From contig CALWAF010000008.1 of the NCBI GenBank assembly GCA_944372795.1, positions 1 to 58,120 on the forward strand: a DNA stretch of 58,120 nt. Direction: 5' to 3'. This DNA is from an uncultured Clostridia bacterium (GTDB lineage Bacteria; Bacillota; Clostridia; Christensenellales; CAG-917). A program made the position numbers and the translations under genes. Each line of letters begins with the position of its first letter. The first letter of the stretch is position 1. A model generated the notes under the pieces. The model was not told the DNA's origin and ran no database searches. It saw nothing but the letters and a program-made list of their open reading frames with translations. Positions 51,983-58,120 of this stretch are shown here, one piece after another.

Positions 51983-53419
51983 ATGGACAAGACGGTAAGG
52001 ACAAGATTTGCCCCGTCACCCACGGGGTTCATGCACATAGGCAACCTGCGCACGGGGCTTTACGCCTACCTTTTTGCAAGGCACAACGGAGGGAAGTTCA
52101 TCCTCCGCATCGAGGACACCGACCGCGAACGCATGGTGGATGGCGCCGAACAGATGGTCTACCGCACCCTTGCGGCGGCGGGCATCGACTATGACGAAGG
52201 TCCCGACCGCGACGGCGGCTGCGGCCCCTACATCCAGAGCGAAAGGGCGGGCATCTACCGCGAGTACGCCGAAAAGCTGGTGGAGCTCGGAGGCGCTTAC
52301 TACTGCTTCTGCACCAAGGAGAGGCTGGAGAGCCTCAACAGCGCGGGCGGCACCCACACCTACGACCGCCATTGCCGCGACCTGTCCGCGGAGGAAGTGA
52401 AGGCGCGTCTTGCGGCGGGGGAGCCCTACGTCATCAGGCAGAAGGTGCCTGACGGCGTCGTGTCGTCTTACCGCGATATGGTCTTCGGCGAGATCTCGGT
52501 GTCGTCGGAGGACATCGAGGACGGCGTGCTCTTAAAGTCCGACGGTATGCCCACCTACAATTTCGCAAACGTCGTAGACGATCACCTCATGGGCATCACG
52601 CACGTCATACGCGGCACGGAGTATTTGTCCTCCACGCCGAAGTATAACCTCATCTACGACGCGTTCGGGTGGGAGAGGCCGCAATATATGCACCTGCCTC
52701 CCATCATGAAGGACGCGACGAGGAAGCTCTCCAAGCGTTACGGCGATGCCAATTTCGAGGATTTCGTCGCCAAGGGCTATCTTCCCGCCGCAGTCGTCAA
52801 TTACGTCGCGCTTTTGGGGTGGTGCCCCAAGAACAACGCCGAGAAGATGACCATGGATGAGATGATCGAGCTCTTCGACGTGGACGGCATCTCGGTGTCG
52901 AGCTCCATATTCGACGAGGCGAAGATGCGCTGGCTCAACGGCGAATATCTCAAGGCGATGACGGAGGAAGAGTTCTTCGCTGCGGCGGAGCCGTGGATCG
53001 CAAAGAGCAAAGCCGCGCGCTTCGACAGGCGCGAGATCGCAAGGCTCATGCAGACGAGGGTGGACGTTTTGGGCGAGATCCCGGGGAAGATGGATTTTCT
53101 GGACGAGTTCGGCGCCTACGACCTCGGGATGTACGAGCACAAAAAGATGAAAGTGGATCTTGAAGTGGCGAAACGTGCCGTTAAAGTGTCGATCGGTGCA
53201 CTTGAGCCGCTCGCCACATGGACGGAAGAGAGCATAAAGGAGGCTGTTGCCGCCTCCGCCGAAGAGGCGGGCATGAAGGCAGGACAGGTCATGTTCAGCA
53301 TGCGTGTCGCGCTCACGGGACAGCCCTCAACGCCCGGCGGGGCGATCGAGATGGCGGTGGTGCTGGGACGCGAAGAGAGTCTGCGGCGGCTGCGCTTCTC
53401 CGAAGGGCTTTTAGGCTAG
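51983..53419 (+). CDS. gltX: glutamyl-tRNA synthetase
   Basis: The 478-residue class I enzyme has the HIGH-type motif FAPSPTGFMHIGNLRTG near residue 8, IRGTEYLSSTPKY near 208, and KLSKR near 244. Length is that of bacterial GltX. The Shine-Dalgarno-like GAAAGGTGA lies in the end of radC, so translation is coupled. Whether it is discriminating or also charges tRNA-Gln cannot be told; no gatCAB is in the window. Confidence 0.96.
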   Translation: MDKTVRTRFAPSPTGFMHIGNLRTGLYAYLFARHNGGKFILRIEDTDRERMVDGAEQMVYRTLAAAGIDYDEGPDRDGGCGPYIQSERAGIYREYAEKLVELGGAYYCFCTKERLESLNSAGGTHTYDRHCRDLSAEEVKARLAAGEPYVIRQKVPDGVVSSYRDMVFGEISVSSEDIEDGVLLKSDGMPTYNFANVVDDHLMGITHVIRGTEYLSSTPKYNLIYDAFGWERPQYMHLPPIMKDATRKLSKRYGDANFEDFVAKGYLPAAVVNYVALLGWCPKNNAEKMTMDEMIELFDVDGISVSSSIFDEAKMRWLNGEYLKAMTEEEFFAAAEPWIAKSKAARFDRREIARLMQTRVDVLGEIPGKMDFLDEFGAYDLGMYEHKKMKVDLEVAKRAVKVSIGALEPLATWTEESIKEAVAASAEEAGMKAGQVMFSMRVALTGQPSTPGGAIEMAVVLGREESLRRLRFSEGLLG

Positions 53420-53451
53420 ATCAAAGGGCGCTCTGCGCCGTGGGGAAGAAA

Positions 53452-55539
53452 ATGACAAGGACGGAAAAAGGCAAGATCACTGTGGTAGTTTTGCTCGCGT
53501 GCGTACTGCTCGCGGGTATGCTCGCGTCCGCCGCGTGCACTTCGGGCGTGGTTCTCACTCCGTACACCGCTTCGGCGGAGGGGGTGACCGCGGGCTCTTA
53601 CGGCGGGACGGACATAGATTCGCTGTGGTATGCGGGCGTGGACGAGCAGGACCTCAACGCGCTGCGCGGTTATGTGAGTTCCGCCATCCTGCCCGTGCTC
53701 GAGGCAAACACCGTGGAACCCGTGGTCATCGCCGTGGTGGACACGGGGCTGGATCTCGGGCTGGACATCTTCAAGGACGTGCTCATGCGCGATCCCGTGA
53801 GCAATAACGTCTTGGGCTATAACTCCTTTGCCGCATCGCAAAACGACACCGACGATCTATACAGTTTCGCCGACGAGTCCTCCGACGGTCACGGCACCGC
53901 GGTCGCGAGCGTCATCGCCATCCTCATCAAGGATATGGGGCTGCAGGATTACATCAAGATATATCCCGTCAAAGCGTCCTATTCCGCCGATTACGTGGCG
54001 GAGCTCAAGAAGGACAATCCGAACACCGATATCACCACCAATTCCTTCGACCGCACCACCGTAAGGCTCGGCATCGCGCAGGCGGTGAGCGAAGAAGTGG
54101 GCGCGGAGGTGGTCAATCTGTCGCTGTGTTCCACCAAAGACAGCGAGTCCGGCTGGCGCACTGACACCGCTCTCGCGCAGGTGATAGAACGCGCGACGCA
54201 GTCGGCGACGGTGGTCGCCGCGGCAGGCAATCTGGAGTACAACAGCAGCTCGGTGTCCTTCTATCCCGCGGCATACTCGGGCGTCGTCGGCGTGATGGCA
54301 CAGGGCGCGGACGGCTATCATGACACCACCAACTACGGCACGGCATACGACATCTTCGCGCCGGGTGAGGGCATCCTCGTCAGCACCGAGAACGGCGTTT
54401 ACCGCACGGAAGGCGAGTGCACTTCGGGCACCAGCATGGCGTCGCCCATCGTATCCTTCGCGGCGGCGCTTCTGCGGCTCTCCCTCACCGCGGAGCAGCT
54501 GTCGGGCGGTGACGAGCTTCCCCGCACGTCGGTCATCACCCGCATGATCACAGGGCTTTCCTCCGACGACGGCACCGTGGACGCCCCCGACGGAAAGGCG
54601 TACAAGAAGCTGGATATGATGAAGCTCGTCTCCGAGGACATCGACGACATCGACTACGGCTGGCTGCCCGTGACGGGCATCGGCATTACGGCGACCAGGG
54701 CGGGCAGAGACGTGTCCTCGGGCGCTTCCGTCACCGTGCAGACCCTGCGCGAGACGGGGGCGGGCAGGTCATACCTTGAATTTTCGGCTGTGCTCACTCC
54801 CGCGGGCGACACCGATCCTTCCGTCGCGGAGCAGGTGCAGTGGACGCTCGTCGAATACGAGACCAAGGACGGCAAAGAGACCGAAGTCGCGACACACGAC
54901 CTCGGCACGGGCGCCACGATCGGTCATCTCTTCGACACGGCGGGCAGCTTCGGTGTGAGGGCAAGCATCAAGGTGCCCACCGCCGTCGATCCCTTTGTCG
55001 CGGAGTTCAGACTGACCGTGAGCCATCCCGGCTGGAACGGCAGTCAGGCATACGTCGTCACCTCCGATTACATCGCGTCGGACGCCTACATCAAGGGCAC
55101 GGGCGGCGCGGTCATGGCGGGCACGGATCTTTACGGCAGAGGTTCCTCCGTTTCCCTCACCGTCACCACGGTTGAGGACGTGGCGTGCGACACCGTCAAT
55201 TGGTATGTCAACGGCGCCATCGCGGGCACGGGCAAGACTTTCGTCTACACGCCCTCCGGCGCACCCGGGCAGGAGCTTGAGATCACGGCGCGCGTACAGT
55301 TTTCAAACGGCTCGCAGTCCTTTGTGCAGAACACCTTCGTCGTGCACTACAAGTCATGGGCGGCGCACCCGCTGTTCGCCATACTTTGGACGGGGCTGGG
55401 CATAGGCGTCATCGCGGCATCGGTGCTCATCGCCATGCGCGTGAAGAGCAGGAAAGCGCAAGCCGCAGCCGCGGCGCAAGACACGCCCGCAACGGTCGAA
55501 CAAGCGGAAGAGAAGGAGTCTCCCATCCGCAAAAAGTGA
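53452..55539 (+). CDS. membrane-anchored subtilisin-like serine protease (S8)
   Basis: The 695-residue protein has a signal peptide (about 1-28, possible lipid-anchored Cys29 although the lipobox ASAAC is poor). The S8 triad is Asp97 in VVDTGLD, His147 in DGHGTAVA and Ser328 in SGTSMASP, with Asn260 as the oxyanion residue. Residues 400-635 look like beta-sandwich modules. A C-terminal helix (about 640-662) and a charged tail anchor the far end too. The ATG at 53452 is taken from the start of the signal. It follows gltX by 32 nt. Confidence 0.88.
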   Translation: MTRTEKGKITVVVLLACVLLAGMLASAACTSGVVLTPYTASAEGVTAGSYGGTDIDSLWYAGVDEQDLNALRGYVSSAILPVLEANTVEPVVIAVVDTGLDLGLDIFKDVLMRDPVSNNVLGYNSFAASQNDTDDLYSFADESSDGHGTAVASVIAILIKDMGLQDYIKIYPVKASYSADYVAELKKDNPNTDITTNSFDRTTVRLGIAQAVSEEVGAEVVNLSLCSTKDSESGWRTDTALAQVIERATQSATVVAAAGNLEYNSSSVSFYPAAYSGVVGVMAQGADGYHDTTNYGTAYDIFAPGEGILVSTENGVYRTEGECTSGTSMASPIVSFAAALLRLSLTAEQLSGGDELPRTSVITRMITGLSSDDGTVDAPDGKAYKKLDMMKLVSEDIDDIDYGWLPVTGIGITATRAGRDVSSGASVTVQTLRETGAGRSYLEFSAVLTPAGDTDPSVAEQVQWTLVEYETKDGKETEVATHDLGTGATIGHLFDTAGSFGVRASIKVPTAVDPFVAEFRLTVSHPGWNGSQAYVVTSDYIASDAYIKGTGGAVMAGTDLYGRGSSVSLTVTTVEDVACDTVNWYVNGAIAGTGKTFVYTPSGAPGQELEITARVQFSNGSQSFVQNTFVVHYKSWAAHPLFAILWTGLGIGVIAASVLIAMRVKSRKAQAAAAAQDTPATVEQAEEKESPIRKK

Positions 55540-55607
55540 GCGTCGAGCAGCACATCGACGGACACGTTAAATAACACAAATAAGCGTTTATATCATTAAA
55601 TTATAGG

Positions 55608-55633
55608 ATAAACCGCCGTTTTCGGCGGTTTAT
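55608..55633. terminator. bidirectional terminator between the subtilase and veg genes
   Basis: ATAAACCGCCG-TTTT-CGGCGGTTTAT, a perfect 11-bp stem between convergent genes, followed by ATTCGTGTTTT. Confidence 0.88.
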
Positions 55634-55664
55634 TCGTGTTTTACGGGTGGTAAAGAGGAGGCAG

Positions 55665-55916
55665 TCAGCCTTCCGCGTCCGGGTCGTAGGTGCGCAGGAA
55701 CATGACCCCGTGCGTGTGCACGTCGGCGTAAGAGAAAGTGCGGATCTCACCGCCCTCCGTCCGCACCGTGAACACGGCGGGGAACGCCGCCACGATACTG
55801 CCTTTGATGAGGGTGCTCCTTCCCCTTCCTTCGCTCACCCTGATCACGAGGGGGATGCCCGTGAGCCTTTTCACGCGCGCTTTTGCTTCACCGATGTCTT
55901 TGCCCGCTTCTCTCAT
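55665..55916 (-). CDS. veg: Veg family protein
   Basis: The 83-residue protein matches the Veg plan: a basic N-terminal helix (EAKARVKRLTGIPLVIRV), GRGRSTLIKGSI, then PAVFTV and FSYADVHTHGV, which mirrors the family's YPSVFVV...SYSYADVLT. Veg is a small SH3-like protein tied to biofilm and early sporulation in Bacillus subtilis, where it lies next to ispE. Here it is single and on the reverse strand, away from the ispE at 22 kb. No clear Shine-Dalgarno site was read. Confidence 0.85.
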   Translation of the reverse strand: MREAGKDIGEAKARVKRLTGIPLVIRVSEGRGRSTLIKGSIVAAFPAVFTVRTEGGEIRTFSYADVHTHGVMFLRTYDPDAEG

Positions 55917-56047
55917 ATCGGGAGCATATCCCGCGGGCGCGGTTTTTATACCTTTTGCCGCGTGCGCCGCGCGCCGGGGAGGGTTCCGTTTCGCTCGGCA
56001 TAATATCCGTCACCCGCGCATATGATGTGGAGGAATTGGAGGCGAAT

Positions 56048-57523
56048 ATGTTCAGATACGAAAAATTGAACGCAAGCAGCATCATCGTCGCGCCCGTGAT
56101 AGAGAGGGTGGTCGAGTTTTCACCGTCGGGTCTGGACGCGGGGGACGTCGCGCGCGTGCTCTCCCTCGCCGTGGACGGCCGCGCCGTTTCCGTGGAGGCG
56201 GGCGACGGCTATGCCGCGGTGGCGGGCAGGGTGAACTTCCGCCTTGTCTATCAGGATCGCGACGGCGCGCCCCGAGGGGTGGACTACAACGCGGACTTCA
56301 ATCTGCGCGCGGACGGGGATTTTCTCGTGGGGGACAGCGTAGAAGCCGCGGTCGGCGTGGTGGAGGCGGATGTGCGCACGGGGGAGAGAGTGGTGCTCAC
56401 CGCCGTCATCGGCGTAAGAGTGCAGGCTGTCAGGAGGTCGGAGGAAGAGTGCCTCGTGGATGCCGAGAAGTGCTATAAGACGGTGGAGAGCGTCGCGGTG
56501 CCGTCACTTGTCGCGTCAAAGACGGTGGGCGTCTCCGTCACGGGGGAGGAAGACGCGGGCGATGTGGATGCCGTGCTGCTCGCGGATGCAGAGGCGGTCG
56601 TCACGTCCGCACGTGCGGAGAGCGGAAAGATAGTGGCGGAGGGCAAGGTGCGCGCCGCCGTGACCTTCACCGAGGACGGAGAGATACGCACGGGGGAGAT
56701 CGTCGTGCCCTTCAGCGAGGAAGTGCTCGCAGACGGCGTGGAAGAAGGAGACGCCGTCACCGCGTCCGTCACCGTGCGTTCGTCCGGTATAGTGCTCGCG
56801 GGCGTGCCGGGCGCCAACATCATACGTTTCGACGGCGAGCTCGCGCTGCGCGTCGGAGCGGTGAGGTGCTGTGAGAGCGACGTCATCGCCGATATGTTCA
56901 TGCTGACAAACGAGGTCGAGCTCGTCCGCGAGAGCCGCAAATTCCTCTTCTTCGGCGGGATGAAGTATGCCACCGAAAGTGTTTCGGGCACGGCGTCCCT
57001 CGAGGACAGGGCGCCCGCCGAGAGCGTCATCGCCGTCCCGTACGCCCGCTGTTATGCCGCCAAGGCGGAGCCCGTCGAGGGCGGCGCTCTCGTGGAAGGC
57101 GTGCTCACCGCAGACGTCATTTACCGCAGCGAGAACGGCATCGAGTCTGTTCGCGCCGAAGTGCCGTACTCCGTCGAGATCGAGGGGGACCTCGGCGCAG
57201 ACGTCAGGGCGACGTGCTTTGTCGAGAGCGTCAAGGCAAAGGCGCGCCGCGGCGAGTTGGACATCGAGGCGGAGGTCGGCATATTGCTCTCGGGTGTCAG
57301 AAGCGTGGACGCGGAGTTCATCTCGTCAGTCGCGGTCGGCGAGGAAAAGGAGCGCAATGATTCCGCGCTCTCCCTCTACATCACGCAGGAGGGAGACGGT
57401 ATGTGGGACGTCTGCAAAGCCCTCACCGCCACCCCCGACGAGCTCATCGCACAAAATCCCGCCCTCTCCGATCCGGTCACTCCCGGCACTCGCGTGCTCT
57501 TTTTCCGCTCGCTCGCGCAGTGA
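56048..57523 (+). CDS. DUF3794 and LysM domain protein, SipL-like
   Basis: The 491-residue protein consists of two or three beta-rich repeats of the DUF3794 type (about 25-130, 150-270 and 300-420) and a C-terminal LysM domain (LYITQEGDGMWDVCKALTATPDEL...). SipL of clostridia has this order and binds SpoIVA during spore coat assembly. The ATG at 56048 follows GGAGGCGAAT. A CATAATAT about 50 nt upstream recalls the sporulation sigma-E -10 box but no matching -35 was found. With the CwlD-like amidase and Veg it suggests an endospore former. Confidence 0.82.
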   Translation: MFRYEKLNASSIIVAPVIERVVEFSPSGLDAGDVARVLSLAVDGRAVSVEAGDGYAAVAGRVNFRLVYQDRDGAPRGVDYNADFNLRADGDFLVGDSVEAAVGVVEADVRTGERVVLTAVIGVRVQAVRRSEEECLVDAEKCYKTVESVAVPSLVASKTVGVSVTGEEDAGDVDAVLLADAEAVVTSARAESGKIVAEGKVRAAVTFTEDGEIRTGEIVVPFSEEVLADGVEEGDAVTASVTVRSSGIVLAGVPGANIIRFDGELALRVGAVRCCESDVIADMFMLTNEVELVRESRKFLFFGGMKYATESVSGTASLEDRAPAESVIAVPYARCYAAKAEPVEGGALVEGVLTADVIYRSENGIESVRAEVPYSVEIEGDLGADVRATCFVESVKAKARRGELDIEAEVGILLSGVRSVDAEFISSVAVGEEKERNDSALSLYITQEGDGMWDVCKALTATPDELIAQNPALSDPVTPGTRVLFFRSLAQ

Positions 57524-57542
57524 CGTTTACGCATTCGACACG

Positions 57543-57568
57543 ACGGGAGCCTTCGGGCTCCCGTTTTC
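57543..57568 (+). terminator. intrinsic terminator of the SipL-like gene
   Basis: ACGGGAGCC-TTCG-GGCTCCCGT with TTTCC after it, 20 nt past the stop. Confidence 0.9.
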
Positions 57569-57699
57569 CGTCACACCGCGCGATGACGGACAGAAAAATG
57601 CGAACCCGGTTTGTATTATTCCGCTCCGGCATAGGGCAGAGAGGGATGCTCCTTCCGGATCCGTTCTCAATAACCCCGCACCCGCCGTGCATCAAAATG

Positions 57700-57728
57700 T
57701 TGACATCGCGGGCGGACTGTGCTATCAT
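57700..57728 (+). promoter_or_regulatory. promoter of tRNA-Ser
   Basis: Perfect TTGACA (57700-57705) and TATCAT (57723-57728) with 17-nt spacing, 25 nt before the tRNA. Confidence 0.88.
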
Positions 57729-57753
57729 ATGCAAGCAAAAAAAGTTTCGGCAC

Positions 57754-57845
57754 GGAGAAGTACCCAAGAGGCCGAAGGGGCTCCCCTGCTAAGGGAGTAG
57801 TACGAGTGAATCGTAGCCAGGGTTCAAATCCCTGCTTCTCCGCCA
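57754..57845 (+). tRNA. tRNA-Ser (anticodon GCU)
   Basis: A 92-nt class II tRNA with encoded CCA: acceptor GGAGAAG/CTTCTCC, anticodon loop CTGCTAA reading AGC/AGU codons, a long variable arm (TAGTACGAGTGAATCGTA) and T arm CAGGG-TTCAAAT-CCCTG. Its last 21 nt recur at 58044-58064. Confidence 0.97.
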
Positions 57846-57847
57846 GC

Positions 57848-57875
57848 AAAATCCCACTCTTTAGAGTGGGATTTT
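57848..57875 (+). terminator. intrinsic terminator of tRNA-Ser
   Basis: AAAATCCCACTCT and AGAGTGGGATTTT pair perfectly, 2 nt after the CCA. An identical copy lies at 58067-58094 after the tRNA-end fragment. Confidence 0.92.
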
Positions 57876-58043
57876 CCATAGCATGAGCGCAGGGATTTTC
57901 ACCCGAGGCTGACGCGAGTTGTTCGGCGGCGATTTTTCTCCCCGCACAACACTCGTTGGTCAACGGCACCGCGACGAAAATCTCGCACATCTTTCTTTTC
58001 TCCTCACATCCTCGCTATTCCGTCCTCGCTTTGCTCGTCCTTA
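57876..58043 (+). repeat. conserved core of tRNA-linked repeat behind tRNA-Ser
   Basis: Begins with a segment containing GCAGGGATTT, exactly complementary to AAATCCCTGC of the tRNA T arm. Then it aligns with 11301-11142 (reverse strand) behind tRNA-Ala: GGCTGACGCGAGTTG, TCGGCG, ACGGCACCGCGAC, CATCCTCGCTATTCCGTC and CCTTAC. Confidence 0.88.
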
Positions 58044-58120
58044 CAAATCCCTGCTTCTCCGCCAGCAAAATCCCACTCTTTAGAGTGGGATTTTCCATAG
58101 CATGAGCGCAGGGATTTTCA
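58044..58120 (+). repeat. second unit of the tRNA-Ser-linked array, cut by window end
   Basis: Positions 58044-58120 are identical over 77 nt to 57825-57901: the last 21 nt of the tRNA with CCA (58044-58064), the terminator (58067-58094) and the T-arm-complementary segment. The period is 219 nt. The unit continues outside the window. Confidence 0.95.

Noticed and set aside
53218..53451. N-terminal extension of the subtilase
   Set aside because: It overlaps the end of gltX in another frame, and the signal peptide begins at 53452.
58044..58064. A second tRNA gene or pseudo-tRNA
   Set aside because: Only the last 21 nt are present, without D or anticodon arms, and the upstream sequence is the shared core.
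57825..58120. CRISPR array or rRNA/tRNA operon remnant at the window end
   Set aside because: The repeats contain a tRNA end and a terminator, the spacing is 219 nt, and there are no short regular repeats with unique spacers or cas genes.

Overview
The window is about 58 kb of GC-rich chromosomal DNA from a Gram-positive anaerobe of the Clostridia type. The signs are AGGAGG ribosome sites, lipoproteins, a Veg protein, a DUF3794/LysM (SipL-like) spore-envelope protein, a CwlD-like amidase, GlgC/GlgD paralogues, a split transketolase and a sodium-pumping biotin decarboxylase. The exact lineage cannot be fixed from sequence reading alone; an uncultured gut clostridium would fit. No rRNA, CRISPR array, transposase or phage gene was seen.

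Layout. 1-2 kb: a reverse-strand GPH-type sugar symporter. 2.3-10.1 kb: a complete ornithine-to-arginine cluster, argG-H-C-J-B-D-F, behind a consensus promoter with ArgR-like half sites. 10.1-11.4 kb: hairpin-rich DNA leading into a repeat array attached to the 3' end of a tRNA-Ala gene. 11.6-15.7 kb: a lipoprotein, a second GPH symporter and a phosphoesterase. 15.8-20.1 kb: oxaloacetate-decarboxylase-type Na+ pump (alpha, gamma, biotin carrier, beta) with its own biotin ligase. 20.2-22.8 kb: an SGNH-hydrolase lipoprotein and IspE, the latter apparently on a leaderless GTG transcript. 23-33.1 kb: a glycogen operon (glgB, glgC, glgD, glgA, glgP, a GH13 enzyme). 34.4-37.2 kb: an Asp23/AmaP-like protein, greA, lysS. 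37.2-40.1 kb: a probable yybP-ykoY (Mn2+) riboswitch and a P-type cation ATPase. 40.3-46.7 kb: an amino acid kinase, a His-rich secreted protein, a two-subunit transketolase, and a lipid-binding-like protein paired with a class III aminotransferase. 47.8-57.5 kb: M1 peptidase lipoprotein, PRC-barrel protein, amidase, RadC, GltX, membrane subtilase, Veg and a SipL-like protein. 57.7 kb to the end: tRNA-Ser and the start of a second tRNA-linked repeat array.

Most genes are ordinary metabolism. Nutrient uptake (GPH symporters), glycogen turnover, the transketolase and the Na+ pump fit a fermentative carbohydrate user that stores glucose and makes its own arginine.

The unusual part is non-coding. 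(1) Two unrelated tRNA genes (Ala-CGC, Ser-GCU) are each followed by the gene's terminator, a short segment complementary to that tRNA's own T arm, a shared core of about 150 nt, and then a fresh copy of that tRNA's own last ~20 nt. The layout recalls the tyrT/rtT repeats of Escherichia coli, but with one core behind two tRNAs. (2) The other long intergenic gaps are mosaics of structured repeats: a ~124-bp three-tier hairpin element with a conserved 30-nt loop and covarying stems, a ~235-bp block present three times, two-tier hairpins with covarying arms, and a 26-bp REP-like palindrome. These are the best candidates for something undescribed.
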